Below are positions 21,051 through 33,258 of a stretch of 64,000 nucleotides of DNA, one piece after another. This DNA comes from Ochromonas danica. Taxonomy: Eukaryota; Sar; Chrysophyceae; Chromulinales; Chromulinaceae. The stretch spans positions 62,001-126,000 of the forward strand of contig VKHL01000049.1 of the NCBI GenBank assembly GCA_015146655.1, written 5' to 3'. Both the position numbers and the translations under genes were made by a program. The notes beneath the pieces are model-generated. The model did no database searches, was not told the DNA's origin, and saw only the letters and a program-made list of their open reading frames with translations. The number at the start of each line of letters is the position of its first letter. Position 1 is the stretch's first letter.

Positions 21051-24000
21051 ATGGCAACTTCCACTTCAGATCAAGATACTACTGTAAAAGTAGCGGTTCG
21101 TATTCGACCATTAAATGAAATTGAGTTGCTACAAGATTCATCCATTTGTCTGGACGTCATCCCAGGACGACCTCAGGTAAGAATTGAATCCGCTCTCCAT
21201 TGCCTGTGCTAAGGAGCACGTGCACTGCTTGGAGCATTTATTGATTATGTTCGGCGATATATTATCCTATAGATCCGTGCTGGTGAAAACTCACTTTATA
21301 CCTTCGACCATGTCTTCGGCATTGACACTGCGCAAGAGAATCTCTATGAGGGATGTGTGTCGGGTCTGCTCAACGGTAAGCTACCCACCTCCCCCTCATT
21401 CAAGCTTTCTCTTTGTTGTAGTCTCACCAAATAGATGTGTTTCACTTTAGCTGCCTTTGAAGGCTTCAACGCAACAATCCTAGCTTATGGCCAAACCGGC
21501 TCGGGTAAAACTTACACCATGGGTTCATCTGCTGACATTCAGATTGCTGAAGAAAGCCATGGTATTATCCCTCGGGTAATTCGTAACCTTTTCGATATGA
21601 TTCAGCGTCGAGAAGAAGAAGATCCCAGGTCATCGTATAAAGTACATGTACAATTTCTGGAATTGTACGGCGAAGATATTCGAGATTTGCTTGATCAGAC
21701 ACGAACATCCAAAGTTGCGATACGAGAGATGAGAAGTGGGGAAGTATTTGTTACAGGTGCCAGGGAGGAGTATGTGACCTCTTTTGAACAAATGATGAAA
21801 GCGCTTGAAGATGGAACGAGGAATCGGACTACTGCAGCAACGAAAATGAACCAAACTTCTTCGCGATCGCATGGTAAGTGTTGAGGAAGAATGCTCTCGT
21901 TTGCAATGTTTGAGTTGGGACTGCTATTTGAAAATCCTTTCATGATGAAAAACGTTTTGTTAACTTTTGTGTGATCTGTTTGTTGTGATGCTTTAGCAAT
22001 CTTCACGGTTATCTTGGAGCATATTATTCTAAGCGACGTCGAGTCTTCTGCGACCTCTCCAACTGAAGGTGTCGAAGAAGGTGTTACACAAGAAGTTCGA
22101 AAGAGTAAGTTTCATTTTGTTGACTTGGCTGGGTCTGAACGAGCAAAGCGTACGGGTGCACAAGGTCTGCAATTGAAAGAAGGCATTGATATCAATAAAG
22201 GCTTGCTCGCTCTGGGCAATGTAATCAGTGCATTGGGCGACGAAACAAAAAGAGGCAAAGTCTATGTTCCGTATCGTGATTCCAAGCTCACACGAATTTT
22301 ACAAGACTCCTTAGGTGGTAATTCGAAGACCTTGATGATTTGCTGTGTCTCTCCGGCAGCGATCAATTACAATGAATCTCTCAATGCTTTACGATATGCG
22401 AATCGTGCCCGAAATATTAAGAATAAGCCTGTAGTCAATCGTGACCCAGCTCTCTTGATTATCGACGAGCTGCGATCAACATTGCGTGCCATGGCTCAAG
22501 AGCTACTCGCGGTTCGCCAACAAAATGCCAATGTGAAGCAGATAGATGGTAGACTGACTACCGAGCTACTGCTGGAGTTTGCGAACGGCAGTCACGGACA
22601 TGGAGCGAAAGTATTTCGTCAGGATTCATGTGATGAAAACTCCAGCTCTAACTCCATTCCAAACGCTGTTGCTAGCAAATCACCTACTCTTGCCCGTACT
22701 ATGAGCAGTAGAACGCTGTCAACTTCGTCAAAGACCGGTACCAGCTCTGGGGGAGGAGGAAAGGAGCAGCAAGAGTTAAAGCGTCTTTCAAAGGCATTGG
22801 AAGAAGCTCAGCGGAAAGCTGCTGATCTTCAAAGTCAACTCCGAGAGTCAGATTTTGAGTTACAACGGCAAGTCGAGCAGTTGAAGCTCTCTCGGCAACG
22901 TGTCTCTGAGTCTAGTGATCGACTGGTTCTGTTACAGTGTGAGCGGGACTATTATTTCATGAGATGGGCTGACCTCTGTCCAGATGAAGCCAAAGTATTG
23001 GAGTTATACCATCAACAACAAGGTAACAAAAGCGATGCGGGAGAAACTGCCAGAAACGGCACTAATAGTAAGGATAGCAATGATAAAGCCGCTGAGGTCA
23101 TCGATGAACAAGAACGCTTTATGCGCATGACCTCTGTTCATTTAAAAGAGATCGAAAGCTTGAAGGAGCAGTTGGCAAGTGAGAAGGCTCGAAATAGTCA
23201 TCCCTATGCCTCCTTATCTTCAGCCTCAACCAACCTCGTTGACGAAGGGCCTCCCGAACTTGATCCAGAGTTCACTTCTGCAATGTCTTCCCTTCTCACT
23301 CAAGCTCGCAGTCAGCTACAAGAGGAGGCTCGTCGATTGAAAGCTCTTGAATATGAGGATAGTGGAACAGCGACTCCAGGAACAGGAGCAGACACGGATG
23401 ATGAGCATGGCAGTCAGGAGAAGAAAGAAATGGAGATTGAAAAGTCCTTCCAACGACGCCAACGTCTTTTGTCCGTGGAAGTTCAGGAACTGGGACAGTC
23501 CATTGTGCTGAAAGAGCAACTTGTCGAGCAGCTCATGCGAAGTCAACAACAGTATGCACATATGAAGTCTTTTTACCAACAGAGATTAACGTCTTTGAAT
23601 GAAGCCATGCTTGAGAAGCAGAAGGAAAGAGACCAACTTGCCAAAGAGCTTTCTGAACTCAGCTCCAGTGCCACCACCAGCTCTTCCGCTGATACCACTT
23701 CTTCTGTGCGAGAAAGCAAGTTGTTGGATGAACTTCGCGCACGCGATGCTGATCTCAAAGCGATGAAAGAGAAACAAGCTGAACTCCAACACCTTACCCA
23801 AATTCCTGCTCGTTATAATCACCAACTTAGTAGACTTCAAGATGAGATTGTTTCTATGAAGAAACAACGTGTTGATCTGAGCAAGACACTTCAAGCAGAG
23901 AAGAAGCAGCACGTGGCTGCATTGCAAGAGAAAGCACGTGAGATCCAATCCTTGCAACGACTCCTTTCTCAAACCAAGACAGAGTTGAAGAAAGTGGGAA

Positions 24001-26366
24001 GAGATAAGGAACTGGCTGAGAATCGTGTCAAAGATGCTTTGCGTGAAGGTGCGTTATTGAAGAAAAAAGTGCAGGAAGCAACCGCAAAAGCCAACGTTGT
24101 CTCTTCCTCTTCTTCATCGACAGTGCCTACAACTGTGGCGTCGACATTAGAAGCTTTGAAGGCTATTCACAAGTCCAATCAAAAGTCAGCTACAGGTGCA
24201 GGTGGAAATCGACGTATACTGACTGAACAAGAAGTCCGCACACGACGATGGTTGGCCAGTCGGGTTACTGAAATCTGTGCACGAGAGGCTGCAGTTGATG
24301 CTTTGAAAAGACAATATGAGCAGCAATTAGATTTGTTGGCACGGAAAGATGCCTTGGAGAAGGAGCGATCTCAGGCCATGGAGAGCAAAGGAGACAACGA
24401 GGCAGTGGCTTCAAATGAGGAGGAAAGTTCGTTGGAAATTCTGGAAGATCGATTGAGTAGTATTGATGGACAGCTTCATGCTCGCGGTCAACAAATACGT
24501 GATATTATTCAACAGATTAATGACAATGCATCTACAGGAGCAACTGGAGAAGTCATGGCTAGCAATATGAACAGTGAGAAGCTACTGGAATCGTTGAAGA
24601 AGATGGCTGCGAGTACCTTACCTGCCTCTCATGATCTTATTCGCGTCTTACTGGAGATGCTCGTTCAAACGCAGCAGGCGGCGAAGGCCCAAAGTGATCG
24701 TCTTGCCGACGAACTAGAGAAAGAAAAGCAACTCACCCGTAAAGTTGAAGACCTTCAAGAGCAAATGTCGAATCAACAACATGGATATGACAAGGAGATG
24801 ACTCGTCTTCATCAAGAATATGAAGAGCGTCTGCATGAACTCTTCGCTCATGTTACCACTTTGCAAAAGTCTGTGGTGGCGTCGGGAGGACTGGGAAGTG
24901 CAAGTGTGGATAGTCATCATGTCTCCCACTCTTCTGTGCTCTCTTCCCCACTTCCTCCCCCTCCTCCAACAACCGTCGCTGTTACTCAGTCTACAGAGAA
25001 AAAGAGATCATCCGATCCTCTCGAATTGCAGCTTGCCATTGCTTTACAAGAAAGTATCTTCACTAAGAACCAACTTCAACGTGAGCAATACCGCTTTGCT
25101 CAACTACAAGCACAAGCTCAGGAGGCTGAGCGGGGAAAGCGTGTCCTCATGAGAGAAGTGGATGAACGCAGATTGCAGATCCGCTTCCTCGAAGAGGATC
25201 GCTCACTGTTCAAGGATATGGTGGAAGATCTGAAAACAGGTTTGTTGGGATTAGGTCGTGCAGGAAAAGCTGTTCTCGAGTCTGCAAAAGAGCGGGTGAA
25301 TCAACGGCGTTCTCTTATCGTGAGCAGTTCAGGAGGAAATATTCTCAATGGGGGAAGAAGAGGCATATACAATGACCTTGTCACACTCTCGGATGACGAT
25401 GACGATGACACGAAGAGTATTCTGGGAGAGTATGAATGTCTTGGAGAAGAAATCAGTCGCACAGGAGATGTACAAGCAGTGAAGGATTTCCCGTCTGGTG
25501 GTGCCACTATCTATGACCGTTTGTCCAATCCTTCTTCCTACACAGGCAGTATGAAAGCGGTCTTTGACAATGATATTGAGAGCAAACGCAAGAGGACTGC
25601 TTTGATTCGAACTAAAGAGAAAGGAAGTCGACGGGATCCTGCTGTTTTCGCCCCTGCTCCCTTTTCCGCGACACCCTCTTCTAATGGGATATTGTCGAAA
25701 AGAAATGCTGATTTATCAGGCAAGTTCTTTGGTGACAATAACAGTCAGTCTGCGGGAGAGGAAACTATGGGAGAAATTGAGAATCCACCAAGTAGCAGAT
25801 CGAGAATGAATCATGCCACACTACCTCCTCGTTCAGCTCGGCACAGCCATCCTCCTCCGCCAACACCATCTTCATCTGGCGACTTGGGCTCTTTGAACAC
25901 AATCACTGAGCGGAATGGAGGAGGATCTGGAGGGGAAGACACAATCGAACTTTCAGCTGCTCCAAGCCTTGAGAGGCAGCGATCATTAAGATCATCTACC
26001 ACATCAAATAGCGGCAAAGGAGATCCTCGCCGAAATTTTGCTCTTTCTCGTGGCCGTTCGATGGAAGATGGGTTGTCAGGTCCTCTTCATTCGACATTGC
26101 GAATAACTGCAGTCTCTTCCTCAAGCTTTCTATCACCTGCCACGGACAGGACTTCTTCCCCAGTTTCGCCTCGGGTAAAATCACGCAGTCCACGTCGACC
26201 GCATTCGACAGGAAATGGCAAAGTTAGTGCCACTTCCTCTCCCTCCTCGGTTACTGGGTCGAGTGCTGCGGGAGGCAGTATTGCCGGTGGCCAATCAATT
26301 ATCAGCCGTGAAGGAGAAAATGATGATGATGCAAGCATTAACACCGTTTCTTCGGCAGTTCTTTAG
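21051..26366 (+). CDS. Kinesin-4 family motor protein
   Basis: Exons 21051-21176, 21273-21375, 21451-21873 and 21997-26366 give 1673 residues. The N-terminal motor (about 10-375) has [11 protein letters not shown]-loop GQTGSGKT (90-97), switch I SSRSH and switch II VDLAGSE. The stretch [23 protein letters not shown] and the neck [18 protein letters not shown] are characteristic of kinesin-4 (KIF4/KIF21/chromokinesin). A long coiled coil follows (about 480-1180) with Ser-rich breaks, and the last 350 residues are Ser/Pro/Gly-rich and likely phosphorylated. Kinesin-4 motors limit microtubule growth at the spindle midzone or act in cilia; I cannot choose between these. Introns are confined to the motor. 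Confidence 0.92.
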
Positions 26367-26692
26367 CTGCCACTCTACTTAGACTATTTCGCGTTTTCCT
26401 GTTGCTTCTACTCATGAGATTAGCTTTGGGAAATAAAGCAGTCCCCCCTCCCCCCCTGCAACTATTTAATTACTGTTAATGTTGTTGGTAGTAGTGTTGT
26501 TATCATGTATAGACTTTTCTGATAACCTCTTCGTCATTCTCTACGATGTGGTCTCGTCTACAACGTTTTTTACCACTTCTTCACGTAAAAGCTAACTGTG
26601 AGTAGCATACGAGTAGTAATTTGTTTGGGTTAGCCTATACAATATCTGCTGGATATACAATCTCAATGTCGTCTCACTGTCAAATGTATCCT
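26367..26692. other. Convergent 3' region, kinesin-4 / lepA
   Basis: Contains AATAAA at about 26432 shortly after the kinesin stop, followed by a C-rich tract. No gene or repeat is seen. Confidence 0.5.
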
Positions 26693-28575
26693 TTAATCAT
26701 CACGACCGCTTCCTCCTCCTCCTCCACTGTCGCTATTGATACGAATGACAGCCATGAAGGCTTCCTGAGGAACATTGACTTTACCCAAGGCCTTCATACG
26801 CTTCTTTCCCTTAGCTTGCTTCTGCAACAACTTCTTCTTGCGAGTAATATCTCCACCATAACATTTAGCCAAAACATCTTTCATGACCGCTGAAATCTGT
26901 GCCGATGCAACAGGTTTGCTTCCAATGCATGCTTGAATAGGTACACGGAATTGTTGACGAGGAATCAGTTCCTTCAGCTTATTACAAATAGCTTTACCAA
27001 TATCATAGGCTTTATCTCGATGGACAATTGTTGCTAAAGGAGGAGCATCTTCACCATTGATTCGAATATCTAATCGAACTAAAGCATCACTTCGATAGCC
27101 AATCTCTGTGAATGACATCGAAGCATAACCTTTAGTACGACTTTTCAATTGATCAAAATAATCAGTGATCACTTCAGCAAGAGGGAGTTCATAGACTAAA
27201 ACAGCACGTTGAGGTGTGAGATATCTCATTTCTTGGAAGATTCCACGACGACTTTGTCCCAATTCCATCAAAGTACCAGTATATTCAGATGGTGTGATCA
27301 TCTCCAATTTCACATAAGGTTCTTGTACTTCAGTGAATTGAGAAGGATCAGGTAGTTTAGCAGGTGAATCAATAAGCATTTCCTCGCCATCATTTAAGAT
27401 CGCTTTGTAGACGACACTAGGAGCTGTGACGATTAAATCCAAATCATACTCTCGCTCTAGACGCTCTTGGATAATGTCCATATGAAGCAAACCAAGAAAT
27501 CCACAACGAAAACCAAAGCCCATAGCTTGAGAAGTCTCTGGAAAGTATGAAAATGCTGCATCATTTAATTTCAACTTACCAATAGCATCTCGAAGTGCTT
27601 CATAATCATCTGCATCGGAAGGATAGAGTCCAGCAAAGACCATCTGCTTGGCTGGGGCATAACCTGGAAGTTCTTTCACTTGGTCATGATAACGTGCTAA
27701 GGTTATAGTATCACCAACACGTGCATGATCTACAGCTTTAATAGCTGCTGAGAGGAAACCCACTTCTCCAGCACGTAAGACATCAACTTTAATCTGTTGG
27801 GGAGTCATGACTCCAACTTCCAAAACTTCATACTCCATGCCACTGTTCATGAAGCGAATCTTATCACCTTTACGAACTTCACCATCAACGACACGGAAGA
27901 AGACTACAACACCACGATAGCTATCATAATAAGAGTCAAAGATCAATGCTCGTAGAGGAAGTGTAGGATCTGCTGGTGGAGAAGGTAAACGATGAACAAT
28001 CGCCTCCAAGATATCTTCAATACCTAGTCCTGTCTTCGCAGAGCAATGAATAGCTTCGGAGCAATCTAATCCAATAGTATTCTCAACTTCAGCACTTACT
28101 TTATCAGGATCAGCTGCTGGGAGATCAATCTTGTTGATACAAGGAATGATTTCCAAATTATTCTCTAAGGCCAGGTAGACATTGGCCATAGTTTGTGCTT
28201 CTACTCCTTGTGAAGCATCTACTACAAGTAAAGCACCTTCACAAGCTGCTAAAGAACGAGAAACTTCATATCCAAAGTCAACATGTCCAGGTGTATCAAT
28301 TAAGTTGAGCAAATAGAGTTCACCATCTTTAGCAGGGTATAGCATACGAGCAGCTTGGAGTTTGATAGTGATACCTCGTTCTCGTTCAATATCTAGATTG
28401 TCTAAGAGTTGTTCTTGCATGTCTCGCTCTTGGACTGTCTTAGTGAACTCTAGTAAACGATCAGCTAAGGTACTCTTGCCATGATCTGTTTGGGGGGCAA
28501 GCAGAGAGATGGTTAGTCAGTCTAAGCGCATGTTAGCAACTATAACATGTATGACACACACAGTACACACACAGT

Positions 28576-28614
<39 letters not shown>

Positions 28615-29049
28615 GCACACAGACACTGACTGACAGACCCTATCGCATACTGTATGACATACTGTATCACACTACACTACACTACACTACACTACACTAC
28701 ACTACACTACACTGTGCTACACTACACTACACTACACTACACTACAATACACTGTGCTACACTACACTACTATACTACACGATGATAATGTATGATGATG
28801 TCGTCATGCCTTACCAATGTGAGCGATGATAGAGAAGTTACGAATTTTCTTAGGGTCATATTTCCATTCTTTCTTTTTATTTTCATCATTAGCCATTTGT
28901 AGAGGAGCAAGTCTGCCTCCACTAGCAGTTGACCAAATCTTCCGCCGCAGCCTTGGCAGCGATTGGACCGTGTCATGCAAAAGCAAACCATAACAAAGAC
29001 AACAGCAAATGGCAAGTAGCAGATATTGCCTAATAATGAATACACGCAT
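26693..29049 (-). CDS. lepA: Translation factor EF-4 / LepA, probably plastid-targeted
   Basis: Exons 29049-28815 and 28485-26693 give 675 residues. G motifs: AHIDHGKST (G1, about 76-84), RERGIT (G2), DTPGHVDF (G3), NKIDLP (G4) and SAKTG (G5). The LepA-specific C-terminus is complete ([17 protein letters not shown]). EF-4 is a ribosomal GTPase of bacteria and organelles that can back-translocate stalled ribosomes. Residues 1-24 ([20 protein letters not shown]...) form a strong signal peptide, followed by a basic Ser/Arg/Leu stretch before the mature domain at about residue 70. That two-part leader suits import into a complex plastid and argues against the mitochondrial GUF1. Its intron is packed with microsatellites. 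Confidence 0.92.
28565..28778. repeat. Microsatellite cluster inside the lepA intron
   Basis: Three simple repeats lie in sequence: an (AC)n stretch to 28585, (AT)n at 28586-28614, and an ACACT pentanucleotide array from about 28669 to 28778 with occasional ctgtg interruptions. They occupy most of the 329-base intron. Confidence 0.9.
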
Positions 29050-29255
29050 GACTAAATAGACGGAAGAGGCAACCAATCAAAGGAAGACTTGCAATTGGAC
29101 CATTCAATCTCATCACTAAAGACGCAGACAGAGCCACTGCTGACGGAGTCGTCCAGATCTCCAGAATTTAGACCGTTAGCGGGAAGTTAAAGGGTTAATT
29201 GGTGTTGGTTGGTAAAGTGATGAATTAGTGACAAGAAGAAAATAAAGAAAAGAAA

Positions 29256-30095
29256 ATGACGTCAGCTTCTATTCTTCGTGAACACCTTCATTATCACCTT
29301 TCTAGTCATTCTTTGAATAATAGATCATTCGATCTTGCTAAGTTAATTCGAGAAGAATCCTCAGTGGGATGGTGTCAATCTGTCATGGCCGAGGCTGAGC
29401 ACCACAGCCAACAGCTGTACAGTCAACATGCTATCCCAGCTGAGACACCACAGTCATCACCAGGATCATTATGGAAGGTCATCCAAAATGACCGCGGTCA
29501 GCAGTACGCTCTCTATAGTCTAGGCAGCAGCAAACAACAACAACAGCAGCAGCAGCAGCTGTTCCTGCTGGCCCTCTACCAGAAGGACCAGAGCCAGAGT
29601 CAAGCCAGTACTACTAAGTCAGACCAACAGACTTTGAAGAGATGGGAAGTTGGGTCATCTAATGATGGATCTATCACATTTGCTACGATGTCATTGGAAG
29701 ATGACACACTCAACGTCTGGGTAGCTTATCAAGAAGGAATAGTGAGACATTACTTCATCGATCTTGGACGATTATCCCCGCCAGTAGGAGCGGGAGGAGG
29801 AGGAGGAGAAGTCGAACTGGTCGCCTCTGTGCAGGTAGTAGAAGGTTGTGTGGATGTCATCGAGCCTGTGCCTTGGACACCTTTGTCACCCTTTTTCTAC
29901 TGCTGGATTGCCACAAAAGAGACACTCACTCTCTATGGCTATAGTGCTAATCAGAGAGAGATGAGAGCTTTGTTGACATTTCTCATTCCATCACACAGTG
30001 TGAAAGCTATTCGTTTAGAGGTAAGAGACTTGTTTGACATTTTGAATATGAAGACCGTTGGTTGATTATTGCCTTCTGTCTCTGTGTGTGTATGC

Positions 30096-30126
<31 letters not shown>

Positions 30127-30129
30127 ATG

Positions 30130-30168
<39 letters not shown>

Positions 30169-32810
30169 GAATTAGATCGTACGTGATAGTCTATCAGCAG
30201 AAGGAAGTTGTCTCTTCGCATATTATCAATCTCGATTACAAGATCGATCATCTCTAACGGTCATTGCTGTTCATCATACCATCGCTCTGATCCATGCTGA
30301 AAGAATAGCTCTTCATAACCTTCCCTCACAACAACTGCCTGCACCTATTCTATTTGATCGTATTCTAGGAGGTCAGAAAGTTGGTATGAAAGGTTTGTTG
30401 TTTCGTAATGAAGGAGAGGTAGCAGTCTATGCCATGGCCGTGCCACACAGTGTGCAGTTACCGTTAACACTCTCTACTAGACAACAACAACAACAACAAG
30501 TCTTACCTTGGGCAGTTGATGTGATTGTAGTTAGTGAGAAGGCTACATTACATCTGATAGAGTGTAGCAATGTAGCTGCACAGACTGTGTTAGCATTGAA
30601 ACAACGTGTACAATTCCATGATATGAACTTTGCCTCTCAACTACTCACTTTAGAGAATCGATCAGATTATCAATCATTTGATTCCTCTGGTCGTGTAGTA
30701 GTGAAAAAGGAAGGGATGGATGGTGGTGGAGCAGGAGGAGGAGGTGGGCAGGAGGAAGTCATGCACTGCCCGCTTTGGCAGGCTTGCCTTACTAATGGAG
30801 TAGCTTTACCTACTCGCCTACCTGCTCTACGTGCTCTTAGCAATCAAGTTGACTTGACTAGACGGGTAGATCTTCAGCGTATCATTGTACTAGAAGGTCT
30901 ACTAGCGATAGGACATGTAGCCAAGATAGCACATGCCTTACGACCTCGTCGTGATGAATCGTCTAATAACAACAACATCTTCGAAGAGGATATTCAAGGC
31001 CTTGTCGACTGGATTGCTTCATCATCAGGAGGAGGAGGAGGAGGAGGAGGGAGTGGTAATAACATGTTACCTTCTCTTCTCTATAGTCTTAATAGTCAGT
31101 TTACTTCTGTTCTTCGTGAGGCAGTCATTCCACATCTTTTGTCTCGAGATGGCCGTCGACCACAACCACACGCTATCCCTCCTCCTCCTCCTCCTGCTAC
31201 TACCACTACTACCACTACCACCACTATTGGCCTATTAGAGACTATCCAACAATTGAATGAATTGAACTTACTCATCCATGCTGTCTATCTTCTCACTCAA
31301 GGACTATTTGATCGTAAATTGTTCTCATTACTATCATCAACGGTAACATCCACTGGTTCCAACAAGAAAGCTAGTTGGGATGTACAAGCCTTTACTACCA
31401 TTAAACTAGATCGTTCTCCTCTTTCTCGTTCGATGGTAGAATTCTTCTTCTTACATGAAGAATATCGACTATTACGTTGTCTTTATCAATTCCTTCGTGT
31501 CTTATGTGAACAAGTCTATCTTGGTTGTACTGCTTTCTTACCACCTCCACCTCCACCTCCTCCTACTCCTCTTTCTTCTCTACCACCACATCAACGAGAA
31601 GAAGAAGATCATCATCATTGCCTCTTGACAATAGCTTTGAATCAACTAGCAGAAGAAACATCGTTTAGTACTATTCTTCCTCCTTCCTTGGTGTCATCAT
31701 CATCACCTTTGATTGCTGACTTACTTCGTGAACAACTACCTCTTGTCTTACAAGATCGTGTCAATAGTCAATGGGAAGGATTTAGTCAGAATCCTATAGC
31801 TACCCTTGAAGCAGTGCTAACACTTCCTTATCTTACACTTTGTCTAACTCGTAAAGATTGTATGGAGACTATGGGATATGTTGGACAGAATCTACAATCA
31901 CTTCGACAGAAACTTGGTCAAGTACTTTTTGCATCACGACAAATGATGCTTTACCTTCTCTTTACAAACTATCAACTAGTTGAAAGTTGTTTACCTTCTC
32001 ATCAACATCAACAATTGATTGTTTGTAATTTCTTCTCATTATTTGCTACAGCATTACAATGTCTACCAAGAGAAATCTCTTTGATTTGGGCATTACAACG
32101 TATTGATAATGGAGATTGTAAAGAAGATTGTCGTCTAGCAGTTGATATTCTCTGTCGTAGTGACTATCTTGAAGTAATCAATCAATGGAAATGGACTGTA
32201 ATTCCTGCTGTAGCATGGCGTTTACTACATGCTGAAGCTTTAGAAGATTGTCATGCCTTTATGAGCTTCTTAGCAGCCTCGAAACATCCTTTCTTAAGTA
32301 CTCGACAGGGTATTGTAGCCTATGCCGCAGCGTTACCTGATAAGGATGAATGGTTACCTATTTGGTTACGAACACGTCTGTTTATTAATGAGTTAAATGA
32401 TCATCAAGAAGGTCTAACAGCTAGATTAGAAGCTACACAGTTTATGATATTATGGGCATTGAGGAATCAAGTTCTCTCTCAATTCTTACAACAAGATTTC
32501 CATCCATTGGTCAGACTCTTTGCTAGCTAGCTTGCTTACTTGCTTACTTTCATACATCATCTTCATTCTGTTAATATGGTATGTTGTGGTATGATATGCT
32601 ATATATAGGAAATAGAAGTAATAGTTGGCTTTCTAAAAGGAAGAGCAGAAGCAGATGGATTACAAGGTATTGCACCATCACCCGCTGTGGATACTCTCGT
32701 GTCATTCTTGTTACAACAACATCGTCTTGAAGAAGCCTTTGAGGTGAGTAGTTAGTATTCACATTGCTAGACCATTGAATGACTTGTCTTATCATCATCA
32801 TCTTGGTGGC

Positions 32811-32844
<34 letters not shown>

Positions 32845-33038
32845 GCTGATGTTGTTGTTATGATATACAGGCACATGAGAATCATGTCAAGCAAGTTCGT
32901 GAAGCTGGTGGCATGGCGAATGATGAAGTGTTGAGATCATTCGAAGATCGCAAGCTCTTGCTGGATGTTCATCATAGCTTACCTTCTCTCCCTGAACTAG
33001 ACTGTAAGCTGATCAGACATCTCTATGAACAAGAGTGA
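29256..33038 (+). CDS. Large beta-propeller/alpha-helical protein, possible Nup133-like nucleoporin
   Basis: Exons 29256-30020, 30176-32509, 32609-32743 and 32871-33038, all phase 0, give 1133 residues. The first 400 or so residues look beta-rich (short hydrophobic strands such as TVIAVHHTIALIHAERIAL), the rest helical (LREQLPLVLQDRV, VDTLVSFLLQQHRLEEAFEAHENHV). This order and the length resemble Nup133/Nup155-type nucleoporins of the nuclear pore scaffold, but no single motif proves it. Low-complexity inserts of Gln, Gly, Pro and Thr come from trinucleotide repeats in the exons. Introns 1 and 3 carry microsatellites. Gene structure is firm; identity is a weak inference. Confidence 0.6.
30080..30168. 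repeat. (TG)n microsatellite in an intron
   Basis: Two runs of TG dinucleotides, broken by TATGC, occupy most of the first intron of the large helical-protein gene. Confidence 0.95.
32811..32847. repeat. (GTT)n microsatellite in an intron
   Basis: Twelve or so tandem GTT triplets in the last intron of the same gene. Confidence 0.95.
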
Positions 33039-33258
33039 GATAAACTATAGCTAGCAGTAGTACTAGTAGTAGTGAAAGGAAGGCATTAAGTCAAGTCATG
33101 TCGTCATGATGGTTTAAGACTAAAGAGATTCATCATTGTCATTGTAGTAGACTAGGGTCTTAATATAATGTATTAATTTAACAATGAATGAATGAAAGAC
33201 AACATCGATCAATAGCATTACCATGAGAACAAACTCTGTACAGTAGTAGTTGTCTCTT

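Noticed and set aside
28509-28829. 106-codon plus-strand frame with repeated YTTLH
   Set aside because: It is a translation of the ACACT microsatellite inside the lepA intron.
32571-32894. Minus-strand frame rich in Thr
   Set aside because: It comes from the intronic GTT repeat and antisense coding sequence.
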